Assembly: GCF_000316605.1 (NCBI RefSeq)
Contig: NC_019683.1
Span: forward strand, 1,720,036 to 1,784,035
DNA: 64,000 bases
Direction: 5' to 3'
Origin: [Leptolyngbya] sp. PCC 7376
GTDB taxonomy: Bacteria; Cyanobacteriota; Cyanobacteriia; Cyanobacteriales; MRBY01
Part shown: piece after piece, positions 53,228-62,959 of the stretch
Numbering within the stretch: the first letter of the stretch is position 1
Layout: every line of letters begins with the position of its first letter
Notes under the pieces: model-generated
What the model saw: the letters and a program-made list of their open reading frames with translations, nothing else
Told to the model about the DNA's origin: nothing
Database searches by the model: none
Made by a program: the position numbers and the translations under genes

Positions 53228-54382
53228 CTATGGAAAGTTATCGAGGGTAATCAGCTGAGTGCTTTTCAGAAAAACCTCGCGGGGCAATGGGTTTTGCTGT
53301 TCTAAATGACTAATCATCATTTGTATGACAATCTCAGCCTGTGGTTCTGGGATTTGATCAATGGTGGCACCTAAAGTTTTAGCTTGAATAGCAGCCAAAG
53401 CATCATCAGAACCATCGAAGCCTGTTACTAAAATTTCGTCCCGATTACTTGCTTCTAGCGCGGCGATCGCCCCCAGAGCCATTTGGTCATTTGCAGAAAC
53501 AATGGCATCCACTTCTGGATATTGTTGTAACCATTGTTCTGTAAGTGCCTCTGCTTCTGTTGTATTCCAGTTAGCTGATTGACTAGCCAAAATTTTTATT
53601 TGCCCTGTTTTTAAACCAGCCAAAAATCCTTTGTGTCGTTCAAGAGCATTGTCATGGTGTTGTGCTCCCTCCAATATGAGGACATTCCCCTCTCCTCCCA
53701 ATTGTTCAACAACCCAGCGGCCCATACTTTCCCCTGCCGCAAAATTATCGAAGCCGACGAAAGTCTCAATGTTTTCGGAGCTGATGGGGGTATCGACAGC
53801 AATGACAGAAATGCCTTGGGCGATCGCCTTCTCGATAATGGGTGCAAGTCGAATCGAGTCTGCAGCTCCTAAAACCAAACCATCATAATCTTCCTGTTCT
53901 AACAATTCGGAAATTAAAATGATTTGCTCCTCAACAAATTCTGCATTTTGTGGACTATCAATCCCGTAAACATCTACTTCGGCAGAGAGCTTTGTAGCCA
54001 TGGCTTGTGCAGCTTTACCCATGCGGTGCCAATAAGGTTCACGCAAGGCTTTGATTACATAGGCGATTTTCCAAGGCTGAGTCGCAGATACTGCTTCGGG
54101 GATTGCCGTAGAAAGCTGAAATTGGACATCTTGTGTGGGACTAGAGGGTGTGTTGCTTGGGTCTGGTGACCCTGTAGATGTTGAGACAGTTACTTCTGGA
54201 GTCGTGGGAACTTCCGTGATGTCAGGTGGGTTTTGAGGGCTACATCCAACGGCAGCCACAACGAACGCCATGCAAACAACGAGGTTGAATATTGGCGATC
54301 GCCTTAGGCTTGGGAAAGTTTCCTTTATAAAAGACGAGCGAAAATAGTAGTGCTCCGTCCAAAATGTTTGGCATTTACGCAT
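53228..54382 (-). CDS. periplasmic sugar-binding-type lipoprotein (Peripla_BP_4), copy A
   Basis: A 384-residue binding protein of the ribose-binding/LacI superfamily. I take the ATG at 54382; the frame extends to a TTG at 54409. A lipobox VAAVGC ends an unusually long signal region, followed by a Pro/Thr/Ser-rich linker. The fold shows WKIAYVIKALREPYWHRMGK, DGLVLGAADSIRLAPII, ISVIAVDTPISS, TFVGFDNFAAGESMG, NVLILEGAQ and DAIVSANDQMALGAIAALEA, all typical ligand-cleft segments. No ABC permease or ATPase gene is nearby. It is a close paralogue of the gene at 54598-55665, and the GGDEF-EAL gene follows. Confidence 0.85.
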   Translation of the reverse strand: MRKCQTFWTEHYYFRSSFIKETFPSLRRSPIFNLVVCMAFVVAAVGCSPQNPPDITEVPTTPEVTVSTSTGSPDPSNTPSSPTQDVQFQLSTAIPEAVSATQPWKIAYVIKALREPYWHRMGKAAQAMATKLSAEVDVYGIDSPQNAEFVEEQIILISELLEQEDYDGLVLGAADSIRLAPIIEKAIAQGISVIAVDTPISSENIETFVGFDNFAAGESMGRWVVEQLGGEGNVLILEGAQHHDNALERHKGFLAGLKTGQIKILASQSANWNTTEAEALTEQWLQQYPEVDAIVSANDQMALGAIAALEASNRDEILVTGFDGSDDALAAIQAKTLGATIDQIPEPQAEIVIQMMISHLEQQNPLPREVFLKSTQLITLDNFP

Positions 54383-54597
54383 TAGCAACAACTCTGCGTT
54401 TCCTTTCAAGAAATCGGCGCAACAGGCCGTATCTCACACAATAGATCTTCTAAGTAAGTTACTTATATCCAGCAATATTTCTAAACTTACTTTTCATTCC
54501 CTAAAGGATAGCAGGTGCAAAAAATATTCCATCTCTTTCCTAGCAATAAAATCAGTTATTGCAGACACCAAACAAATGTCAGAAAAGCGCACAAACT

Positions 54598-55665
54598 TTA
54601 TAAGAAAGAGTCTGCGGTGATGAGCTCTGTATTTTCTAAGAGCACTTCTTTGGGCAATGGCTCCCGCTGTTCGAGGTAGTTCACCATCAGTTGCACTGCA
54701 ATACGAGTGAGTTCTTCTGGGAGCTGATCAATAGAAGCGGCAAGTTTACCCGCCTGGATAGCATCGAGACCTGCCTCCGAGCCATTAAACCCCGTCACTA
54801 AAATATCTTCTCGACCAGCGGCTTCTATTGCAGTGATCGCCCCCAAAGCCATTTGGTCATTCGCGGCCACAATCGCATCGACTTCTGGATATTCCTCTAG
54901 CCAAGCTGCTGTTAATTCCTGAGCTTCTTTCTCTCTCCAATTAGCCGATTGACTATCCAAAACTTCAATGTCTCCTGTATCAAGACCAGCGAGAAAACCT
55001 TCATAGCGTTTAACGGCATTGGCATTATTTTGAGCACCTTGCACAACTAGCACCTTACCTTTCTCACCAAGCTGTTCCACAACCCACTCACCCATCGTTT
55101 TTCCTGCCGCAAAATCATCGAAACCAACAAAGGTTAACAAGTTATCAGATTCGATCGGTGTATCTATCGCAATCACAGGAATATCTTGGGCAGCAGCTTG
55201 GTCGACCACACTCACTAATTGCTGAGAATCTGCTGGACCCAAAATTAAACCGTTGGGGGATTCTTCCGTGAGTACTTTTGAGATTAAGTCAATTTGATCG
55301 CCTGCAAACTCTACATATCTAGAATTTTCTGTGCTCTGCACCTGTACATTGATCAGTAATGTGTTCCCCATATCCGTTCCGCTCAGAGCGACCCGTTGCC
55401 AATACAGTTCTGTTGAGGTTTTGAGCACCATCGAAACATTCCAAGACTGAGTCGTTGCCAAGACTGGATCTGGTAGGGTTGTCGATAGTTTGAAGTCTGG
55501 CTTTGCGTGTGTAATTTTAGTGGTGGTTTTAGTATCCGATGACTCAACCGTTTCCTGCGGAGAGTCGCTCTGAGAAGATTCACTATCAGTTGAAGAAGGC
55601 TGACCACAACCGACTAGAGAGAGTAAGGCGATCGCCAAAATGGAGGTTAAAACTTTTGCACTCAT
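54598..55665 (-). CDS. periplasmic sugar-binding-type lipoprotein (Peripla_BP_4), copy B
   Basis: A 355-residue paralogue of copy A. Signal peptide with lipobox SLVGC (LAIALLSLVGCGQ), Ser/Thr-rich linker, then VSMVLKTSTELYWQRVALSG, NGLILGPADSQQLVSVV, DIPVIAIDTPIESDN, TFVGFDDFAAGKTMGEWVVEQLG, VLVVQGAQNNANA and DAIVAANDQMALGA. Residues around the ligand cleft differ from copy A (for example STELYW against ALREPYW), so ligand preference may differ. No transporter genes adjoin; 215 bp separate it from copy A. Confidence 0.87.
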   Translation of the reverse strand: MSAKVLTSILAIALLSLVGCGQPSSTDSESSQSDSPQETVESSDTKTTTKITHAKPDFKLSTTLPDPVLATTQSWNVSMVLKTSTELYWQRVALSGTDMGNTLLINVQVQSTENSRYVEFAGDQIDLISKVLTEESPNGLILGPADSQQLVSVVDQAAAQDIPVIAIDTPIESDNLLTFVGFDDFAAGKTMGEWVVEQLGEKGKVLVVQGAQNNANAVKRYEGFLAGLDTGDIEVLDSQSANWREKEAQELTAAWLEEYPEVDAIVAANDQMALGAITAIEAAGREDILVTGFNGSEAGLDAIQAGKLAASIDQLPEELTRIAVQLMVNYLEQREPLPKEVLLENTELITADSFL

Positions 55666-55764
55666 CGGTAGATACGGAATTATATTGCGGTGGCAGAAGA
55701 TTCTTGCCGTGACTTAATAATGTATGGCATCAGCGATTGGAAACAATGTTTATTAAAAAATCTC

Positions 55765-58257
55765 CTAGGTCAACACATCCGCGCCCAACAATTTGCGGTA
55801 CTTTACTTCTAAAGTTTTTTGGATTAAAGGATAACGATCAAGGGTCGGATTTTGTGCCAACATTTGTTCTGCGGCTTCCCGCGCTAACACCAACACTTCT
55901 TGATCTTCAGTGAGACTCGCCAAGGCAAAATCTGGCAATCCCGATTGTCTTGTGCCCAAAACTTCTCCCGGCCCCCTTAAACGCAAATCCATTTCGGCAA
56001 TAAAAAAGCCATCGGTAGATTGTTCCATCACCTGCAACCGATTTTGAGAATCCGTGGATTTGCTACTGGTAACCAACAAACAATGGGATTTATGTTTGCC
56101 TCGACCGACCCGACCACGCAATTGGTGCAACTGCGATAAACCAAATCGTTCGGCATTTTCGATCAGCATCACCGTCGCATTAGGCACGTCAACACCGACC
56201 TCAATCACCGTGGTGGACACAATAATTTGGTCTTCTTTATTTCTAAAACGGGTGAGCGCTTCATCTTTGTCTGCTGATTTCATCCGCCCATGGAGCAATC
56301 CCACATTAAAACTTTGAAAGACCTGTTCAGATAGTCTTTTGTGTTCTTCAACAGCGGCTTTGGCTTCCAATTTTTCGGATTCTTCCACCAATGGAAAAAT
56401 AATATAGGCTTGGCGACCTTGAGCAACTTCTCGCTTAATTAACTCATAGGCTTTGCGGCGATCGCCTCCTTTAATTACCCGCGTATCAATGGGTTGTCGG
56501 CCGGGAGGCAACTCATCAATTTGACTGACATCAAGATCCCCATGGAGCGTTAAAGCTAAAGTTCGAGGGATAGGTGTTGCCGTCATGGTTAGAACGTGAG
56601 GTGCATCGCCTTTTGCCAATAAACGGCCGCGCTGTTGCACGCCAAACCGATGTTGTTCATCGATCACCACTAAACCCAAGTTTTGAAATTGCACTGGATC
56701 CTCAATTAGCGCATGGGTTCCGACGAGAACTTTTAATTCGCCAGTATTGAGCTGGGCATGAATTTCGCGACGTTTTTTCGCTTTCGTTGAACCCGTCAAT
56801 AATTCCACAGGCAAATATAACTGGTTAAACCACTTCACCAATTTTCGGTAATGTTGTTCTGCCAAAACTTCTGTGGGGGCCATCAAAGCCGCCTGATAAC
56901 CGGACTGGATCGCCGCCAAAATTGCGAACACTGCAACGATGGTTTTACCTGCGCCCACATCCCCCTGCACCAAGCGATTCATCGGAGTAGATTGCGCAAG
57001 GTCGGCCATAATTTCAGCAACCACGCGGTTTTGTGCGCCAGTCAGTTGAAACGGCAACAACTTCTGGAATTTCTCGATTAATTCACCCTGAGGCAAGAAC
57101 ACAGCGCTAGTTTGTTTGGCTTTTTCTTCCTGTCGCCGTTGTAAAAAGCCCAGTTGCAAATAGAAAAATTCATCAAACACCAATCGCCGTCGCGCATGCA
57201 CCAAAATTTCGGGATTTTCTGGGAAATGAATATTGGCGATCGCCTCGGGGAGTTTCATCAGCTCAAAATCATCTCTGAGCACCGACGGAAAGGGATCTTG
57301 GAGAAACTTCAGCGCTGCCATGGATGCAATGACAACTTTGCGAATCAAGTCAGCAGGAACCCCTTCTGTTAAAGGATAAACCGGCAAAACCCGCCCAATT
57401 TTGAGGGATTTAATATCCGCCTCGTCACTAGTCAAAACTTCAATTTCTGGGTTATCTAGCGTTAATCCATATTTTGTTTTCTTCACCAAACCCGATGCGG
57501 CGATCGCCACCCCACGGGGATACATTTTCTTTTGCTTTTCCTGCCAACCGCGATTACTAAACCGTGCCCCAGCGTAGAACCGACTGAGCTTAATGCGACC
57601 ACTACTGTCCCGCATATATAGCTCGAAAATCGAGAGTTTTTTATTCTTTGGACTAGTAAAAATATTGCAGCGAATTACCGAACCGACCAGCGTTACCGTT
57701 TCACCCGGCTCCAATTCCGTAATCTTCACCTGCTTGGCATAGTCAATGTGCTCGCGAGGATAATAAAACAACGCATCTCGCACCGTTAGCAATCCCAGCT
57801 TTGCCAAATGTTCACTACGTTTGGGGCCAATCTTCGGCAAATACATTAACGGTTGTTCTAATGTAATTTGCTTTTGGTAACTGGCACGCTGCGGTACTTT
57901 TTCCTGAACAGATTGAGCACGAGGTGCTTTAATTTTGCGGGGTTGATTAACTGGCGTTTCTAATTGCGTTTTGACTTGCTGCAAAAAAGACCGCGTTTCT
58001 GCCACCACAACCCGCCGTTTCGAGACCGTAAATCCCTGATACTGCGCAAACTTTTGGGCGAAATCTGTCCAGCGTCGTCGCGTATCCAAATCTAATTTAG
58101 GCGGTGGCATCTCCCCGAAACTCAGACAGAGAAACTCACTAAATCGATATTTGTGCCCCTGAAGATTCGCAAAACCCCGTTCTGCTTCTACAGATAATGC
58201 TTTTTGTAACCGCAAAAAATTGGGCGAATCCATAACCTCAATTAACTGGGCGAACAC
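55765..58257 (-). CDS. recG: ATP-dependent DNA helicase RecG
   Basis: An 830-residue RecG, which remodels stalled replication forks and Holliday junctions. An N-terminal cyanobacterial extension (about 110 residues) precedes the wedge/OB domain (PRKIKAPRAQ; YLPKIGPKRSEHLAKLGL; REHIDYAKQVKI; ETVTLVGSVI). The helicase core shows motif Q (FQLTGAQNRVVAEIM), Walker A QGDVGAGKTIVA, DEQH (VVIDEQHRFGVQQR), motif III MTATPIPRT, and IVSTTVIEVGVDVPNA with QLRGRVGRG. The C-terminal TRG region is present (LRLRGPGEVLGTRQSGLP). Complete. Confidence 0.97.
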   Translation of the reverse strand: MFAQLIEVMDSPNFLRLQKALSVEAERGFANLQGHKYRFSEFLCLSFGEMPPPKLDLDTRRRWTDFAQKFAQYQGFTVSKRRVVVAETRSFLQQVKTQLETPVNQPRKIKAPRAQSVQEKVPQRASYQKQITLEQPLMYLPKIGPKRSEHLAKLGLLTVRDALFYYPREHIDYAKQVKITELEPGETVTLVGSVIRCNIFTSPKNKKLSIFELYMRDSSGRIKLSRFYAGARFSNRGWQEKQKKMYPRGVAIAASGLVKKTKYGLTLDNPEIEVLTSDEADIKSLKIGRVLPVYPLTEGVPADLIRKVVIASMAALKFLQDPFPSVLRDDFELMKLPEAIANIHFPENPEILVHARRRLVFDEFFYLQLGFLQRRQEEKAKQTSAVFLPQGELIEKFQKLLPFQLTGAQNRVVAEIMADLAQSTPMNRLVQGDVGAGKTIVAVFAILAAIQSGYQAALMAPTEVLAEQHYRKLVKWFNQLYLPVELLTGSTKAKKRREIHAQLNTGELKVLVGTHALIEDPVQFQNLGLVVIDEQHRFGVQQRGRLLAKGDAPHVLTMTATPIPRTLALTLHGDLDVSQIDELPPGRQPIDTRVIKGGDRRKAYELIKREVAQGRQAYIIFPLVEESEKLEAKAAVEEHKRLSEQVFQSFNVGLLHGRMKSADKDEALTRFRNKEDQIIVSTTVIEVGVDVPNATVMLIENAERFGLSQLHQLRGRVGRGKHKSHCLLVTSSKSTDSQNRLQVMEQSTDGFFIAEMDLRLRGPGEVLGTRQSGLPDFALASLTEDQEVLVLAREAAEQMLAQNPTLDRYPLIQKTLEVKYRKLLGADVLT

Positions 58258-58384
58258 TCACTCAATCAACATTACAATCCATTATCTCTTTTGGCGCTAG
58301 AAATTTGGTTAAGAGAAAATAGCTTGGCGATCGCCAAAGAACCTGACGCTAAAATTAGAGGGTAAGCAACCCAATTCTTCCGCC

Positions 58385-58972
58385 ATGATTGCCGCAGCCA
58401 AATTCCCCAGACAAATGACTCCAGAAGAGTATCTCGAATGGGAAGCGACTCAGGAGATGAAGTATGAGTATATCGATGGCGAAATTCTTGCCATGACTGG
58501 TGGAACTGTCACTCACACAAGAATTTATTTGAATTTATACCGATCTCTATTCCCTCATTTGTCACAAAGAGATTGTGACGTATTTGTCTCCGATGTGAAG
58601 GTGCAAGACTCAAAAAGCAAACGCTATTTCTATCCCGATTTAGTGGTGACCTGCCATCCTGATGACAAGAACAATAATAAGTTTTTAGAATATCCAAAAG
58701 TAATTGTTGAAGTGTTATCTCCGAGTACTTACGCTTATGATCAAAAGCGTAAACTCAAACTATATAGACAATTTCCGAGCTTACAAGAATATATTTTGAT
58801 TGATAGCCAGCGAGTCTCTGTCGAGATGTATCAACGTCAAACAGGGAAGATCTGGGGGTATAGTGACTACGACTTAGATGAAACTTTTTTGATTCCCAGT
58901 ATCGAATTTAAATGTTCTGTGGAAATGCTCTACGAGGGAGCCATTTTCGAGGAGATCGAAGATCAAGAATAA
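58385..58972 (+). CDS. Uma2-family (DUF820) putative endonuclease
   Basis: A 195-residue Uma2 protein: RQMTPEEYLEWEATQEMKYE, YIDGEILAMTGGT, SDVKVQDSKSKRYFYPDLVV (metal-binding D in PDL), YPKVIVEVLSPSTYAYD (E of the core), and LQEYILIDSQRVSVEMYQRQ. It belongs to the PD-(D/E)XK superfamily and differs clearly from the Uma2 gene at 36144. It is divergent from recG, with 127 bp between the starts, and convergent with the ABC exporter. Cellular role unproven. Confidence 0.87.
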   Translation: MIAAAKFPRQMTPEEYLEWEATQEMKYEYIDGEILAMTGGTVTHTRIYLNLYRSLFPHLSQRDCDVFVSDVKVQDSKSKRYFYPDLVVTCHPDDKNNNKFLEYPKVIVEVLSPSTYAYDQKRKLKLYRQFPSLQEYILIDSQRVSVEMYQRQTGKIWGYSDYDLDETFLIPSIEFKCSVEMLYEGAIFEEIEDQE

Positions 58973-58989
58973 ACATTTTTCTTTAGAGA

Positions 58990-60813
58990 TCATACATAGC
59001 TACTTTTCTGGCGGCTAAACATCATGTGATAAACGCCTTCCTGGGACATCAGTTCATCATGGCTACCTATCTCAATCATTTCGCCATGTTCCATCACCAC
59101 AATGCGATCAGCCATTTTCGCCAAGGCTAAACGGTGACTAACCACAATACTCATGCGGTCTTGAGCAATCTGCCGGAAAATCTGGTAAATCTCATGCTCA
59201 TTTTTCGGATCAAGAGCTGCGGTCGGTTCATCGAAAATCAAGAGTTCAGCTTCAGAAATCCGCATCAATGCACGGGCGATCGCCACCCGTTGCCACTGTC
59301 CGCCAGATAAATCTGTCCCATTCTTGAGTTGCTTACCGAGTAGGGTCTCTAAGCCATTATCAAGATTATTGGCAAGGTAATTTAAACCAGCATCTTCCAA
59401 AGCTTGCAATACAGTTACTTCTTCTGGATTTTGGGCGGCATTACCCCAGCCAACATTTTCGCGGAGGGATGTGGGAAAGCGAGAATAATCTTGCATCACC
59501 ACTGCAATTTTTGAGCGCAATTCATCTAAATTCAGCGACCGAAAATCACTTTGTCCCCAATAAATTGAACCGCCGCTGGGGTCATAAAGACGACACATTA
59601 ATTTTGCGAGGGTTGTTTTGCCAGCGCCATTCTCCCCAACTAATGCAACCATCTCTCCCGGCTGAATGGTTAGATTGAGATTTTTGAGAGTGGGGCGATC
59701 GCTCCCTGGATAAACAAACGAAAGATTTTCGATTCGGAGGGGTTGCTGCTCCGATTGTGCCGCTAACTTTTTCTGACCTGATACCAACTGGGGTTCGAGG
59801 TCTAACAGTTGGAAAATGGGAGCTGTTGCCAAAGCCACATCATAAACATCACCAAAGTTGGCAATCATCACAAACAAACTCCGACGCACTTGCATAATGA
59901 TGCCGGTATACAAGGCTAAATCACCTAAAGTCAACTCACCTTGTAATACGCCCAACAACACATAGACATAGCAAAATCCAGCGCCCAATCCGCCAAACAA
60001 TGCCCAGAGAAAGACATTAATAGCTTCACCATTTCTGACTTTCATCATGCGTTCAAAAATGGTTTTAAAAAGTCGTCGCCACCGCTCTAACATGATTGAT
60101 TGCAGCGAAAATAATCGTAATTCCTTCGCGTACTTTTCGCCCTTAATGAGATTGCTATAAATCTCCATTTCACGGGTTAAGCCAGCCTGAGTTTTTTCGA
60201 CTTTCCAACTTTTACGGTTGTACTGAATCTCCACATGGAATGAAGGTGAGCAAAAGATAATCAACACCAGTGGCACCCACCAAGCAATGGATGCAGTGAC
60301 AGCCACCGACGGGATAAATAAGAAGATGCCGACCAATGAAGACATCATGATCGAAGATAGTCGTTTTAAGCGTTCTTCGCCTTTTTCCGTAAGCTTTAAA
60401 AGATTGAGTAGATCCGCATTTTCAAACAGGGCAATATCATCGAAAAAAGTCACCTTTTCTAAAATTTTGCCACGCACATGACCCTTCACGCGATCGCGCA
60501 TGGCATGGTTAATAGGATTCCGAATGGCATCAAGGGAATCCACAAATAAATTTAGGCCAACGACCCCCACCATTGCCCATATCAGAGTGGAGTTGGCAAA
60601 CAATAACTGCAATGCTTCCGATGAAGTGCGATCACCTAATGATGCAGTCGCTTCGTCAATAACAATCTTGCTGAAGAAAAGCGAGAGGGAAGGCCCTACA
60701 CCGTTCACAAGATTAAAAAATATTAGCCGACTTAATTCCTGCGGCGCTGCCTGTAAGACCATTCCTAAGCTTCTTTTAAAGGTCTCAGCAGGCGATAATT
60801 GTCTTGGTTTCAT
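58990..60813 (-). CDS. ABC exporter, fused membrane and ATPase domains
   Basis: A 607-residue half-transporter of the exporter type; it should work as a dimer. The N-terminal 340 residues hold about six membrane helices (LIFFNLVNGVGPSLSLFF, LIWAMVGVVGLNLFVDSL, ASIAWWVPLVLIIFCSP, and others). The ATPase has Walker A LVGENGAGKTTLAKLMC, a Q-loop (VMQDYSRFP), signature LSGGQWQRVAIARAL, Walker B LLIFDEPTAALD and H-loop VSHRLA. The membrane domain resembles lipid/peptide exporters found in natural-product clusters, but no such cluster is present. Substrate unknown. Confidence 0.92.
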   Translation of the reverse strand: MKPRQLSPAETFKRSLGMVLQAAPQELSRLIFFNLVNGVGPSLSLFFSKIVIDEATASLGDRTSSEALQLLFANSTLIWAMVGVVGLNLFVDSLDAIRNPINHAMRDRVKGHVRGKILEKVTFFDDIALFENADLLNLLKLTEKGEERLKRLSSIMMSSLVGIFLFIPSVAVTASIAWWVPLVLIIFCSPSFHVEIQYNRKSWKVEKTQAGLTREMEIYSNLIKGEKYAKELRLFSLQSIMLERWRRLFKTIFERMMKVRNGEAINVFLWALFGGLGAGFCYVYVLLGVLQGELTLGDLALYTGIIMQVRRSLFVMIANFGDVYDVALATAPIFQLLDLEPQLVSGQKKLAAQSEQQPLRIENLSFVYPGSDRPTLKNLNLTIQPGEMVALVGENGAGKTTLAKLMCRLYDPSGGSIYWGQSDFRSLNLDELRSKIAVVMQDYSRFPTSLRENVGWGNAAQNPEEVTVLQALEDAGLNYLANNLDNGLETLLGKQLKNGTDLSGGQWQRVAIARALMRISEAELLIFDEPTAALDPKNEHEIYQIFRQIAQDRMSIVVSHRLALAKMADRIVVMEHGEMIEIGSHDELMSQEGVYHMMFSRQKSSYV

Positions 60814-60916
60814 ATGAGATCGACTATATCAAATCTCTCAAAACTGCTGCAATATAATGCTACTGATATTCAATATATTGCAATCATCAAACGCTAATTC
60901 TAATGAGTCAAACAAA

Positions 60917-62956
60917 TCATTCTGGCGTGACATCAATATATTTTCCGAGGTCTTTATCCCGGAGGATTTGTCCCATTTTCTGATATTCACGTTTGAGGGC
61001 GAAAATGATTGCAGACATCGTAATTTCAGTTTTGTTATCTGCGGCATAGAAAGCGGCTGTTAGGGCAACATTTTTGATGTTTGCGCCAGTTAATTCAAAT
61101 TGTTTCGCAAGAAAATCCCAATCGATATTTTGGGCAACTGGGGCATCCTGCGGAAAAATCTGTTGCCAAATGCGTTGGCGATCGCCGACATCAGGTTTCG
61201 GGAACTCAACGATAAAGCGCAATCGCCGTTCAAAGGCTGGATCCATATTGCTGCGGAGGTTTGTCGTCAAGATCGTAATGCCTTCGTATTCCTCCATTTG
61301 TTGCAGCAGAAAACCCACTTCGATGTTTGCATAGCGGTCATGGGCATCCTGAACTTCGGAGCGTTTCCCGAACAGAGCATCAGCTTCATCGAACAATAAA
61401 ATGGCATTAGAATCTGCCGCTGCTGTGAAAATTTTGCTCAGGTTCTTTTCCGTTTCACCGATATATTTGCTGATAATTTGCGACAAATCGATTTTGTATA
61501 AGTCCAGTTGCAGATGATTGGCGATCGCCTCAGCGGTCATGGTTTTACCTGTGCCGGGAGACCCTGCAAACAAAACATTTAAACCTTTGCCCAGCGAGAG
61601 TTTGTCGGCGAAACCCCATTGCTCATGGACTACATAACGGTATTCGGCTTCCTTACAAATACCCTGTAACTGCGCCAGAATTTCCGACGGCAACACCACA
61701 TCATCCCAGGAATATTGCGGTTCAATTTTCTTAGCGAGGGTTATTAAACTATGGCCTGATTGCAATCGTGCGGCACTACACAACTCCTGAAATATATCGG
61801 GGTTAGATACGCTTAATTGTTGCCACTGGAATGTCTTTTGAGCGATCGCCACAGCATTATTAATTTGCGCGGGAGTCAATACATAACGCTGGCTCAATTG
61901 TTGCAATTGAAAATTATCGAGCTTAATTGCATTTTGTGCCAAAGAAGTTTGCCAAGTGGTTAGTCGTTGATCATTGTTGGGAGGGTCGAGAGGAATGGTG
62001 ATGATATCTAGGTTTTCGGTAGGCGATGGTTGCCAAGGTTTGGTTCCCGCAAAAATGACAGTCCCTTGATGTCGGGCGATCGCCGCCACAAATTTTTCAT
62101 AGAAGCATTGATGATCGCTTTGCCAGAGTAAATCTGCTTGTTCGACAAATAGAATCGCATTTTGGAACCAAGCTTCTCGCAACAGAATTGGGATTAGCGA
62201 CAAATTTTGCTCGGTGGCAGTTAAAAAACTTTTTAGGTTGACGCCTAAAAAAGATTGTTGCAGAGAAGAGGCGATCGCCGCCGCTGTATCCAGTTGTATC
62301 GCTGAATATTTTCCCTTCAGATAAAGCCGTAGGGGTTGATTTTCCTGTTGATGTGCAGCCGCAAATTTGCAGAGTTTTTGTTGGAGTGGCGAAGTGCTAG
62401 TTGCAGGAATCGGCTGTTCGAGAACGCAACTATTTTGTAAGCGATTATCTAGTCCGGGCTGTTGTAGCAATAAACGAATCAATTGCTGATCCAACACCAC
62501 AAAATGACTGATTAAACTAGGTTTAACACGATTGAGCGGCGGTAATAATTGAATAATTTGCTGGACTATTAATGGCGAACCACTGGCAAAAGCTGATCGT
62601 TTTTCGAGGCGATCGCCCGCAGTGTCACACAACAATTTCAAGGCGAGATCAATAGTCGGGTGTTCGCTTAGTGAATCCTTTTGCAGATGGGCGTACACTT
62701 CCCCATAACTTGAATCTAATTCTGGGGCGATCGCCAAAGCAATCACATCTAATTCAAACTCGGTCAGTTGGAGCGCTGCGGCCAAGTTCAGCAGAAAAGG
62801 ATTTTGGTACTCCTCTAGAGTTTCAGTCGCAGAAAAATTAGGATATGTTTTCGCTTCATCTCGTTGCAATGCTTGACCAATAAAAAAATCAACCCGCCGC
62901 ACCAACTCGTACAGGGGTTGAAATTTTTCTAAATTGGAATCGAATGTGTCGGTCAT
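60917..62956 (-). CDS. AAA+ ATPase of the type associated with contractile injection systems (Afp15-like)
   Basis: A 679-residue protein. The N-terminal 110 residues (LAAALQLTEFELDVIALAIA, then PELDSSYGEVYAHLQ) match the helical/winged domain preceding the ATPase in Afp15-like proteins (where F-E/D-x-D-x-L-L-L-x-x-A-P-E-L-D recurs). A second, degenerate ATPase-like region lies in the middle. The C-terminal AAA has Walker A AGSPGTGKTMTAEAIA, Walker B ILLFDEADALFGKRSE, sensor 1 ILTTNLRSN, and arginine fingers DPAFERRLRFIVEFP. Such ATPases help assemble phage-tail-like particles, including thylakoid-anchored ones in cyanobacteria, but also occur alone. It starts 3 bp after a pentapeptide-repeat gene; no sheath or tube gene is in the window. 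Confidence 0.8.
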   Translation of the reverse strand: MTDTFDSNLEKFQPLYELVRRVDFFIGQALQRDEAKTYPNFSATETLEEYQNPFLLNLAAALQLTEFELDVIALAIAPELDSSYGEVYAHLQKDSLSEHPTIDLALKLLCDTAGDRLEKRSAFASGSPLIVQQIIQLLPPLNRVKPSLISHFVVLDQQLIRLLLQQPGLDNRLQNSCVLEQPIPATSTSPLQQKLCKFAAAHQQENQPLRLYLKGKYSAIQLDTAAAIASSLQQSFLGVNLKSFLTATEQNLSLIPILLREAWFQNAILFVEQADLLWQSDHQCFYEKFVAAIARHQGTVIFAGTKPWQPSPTENLDIITIPLDPPNNDQRLTTWQTSLAQNAIKLDNFQLQQLSQRYVLTPAQINNAVAIAQKTFQWQQLSVSNPDIFQELCSAARLQSGHSLITLAKKIEPQYSWDDVVLPSEILAQLQGICKEAEYRYVVHEQWGFADKLSLGKGLNVLFAGSPGTGKTMTAEAIANHLQLDLYKIDLSQIISKYIGETEKNLSKIFTAAADSNAILLFDEADALFGKRSEVQDAHDRYANIEVGFLLQQMEEYEGITILTTNLRSNMDPAFERRLRFIVEFPKPDVGDRQRIWQQIFPQDAPVAQNIDWDFLAKQFELTGANIKNVALTAAFYAADNKTEITMSAIIFALKREYQKMGQILRDKDLGKYIDVTPE

Positions 62957-62959
62957 GCC

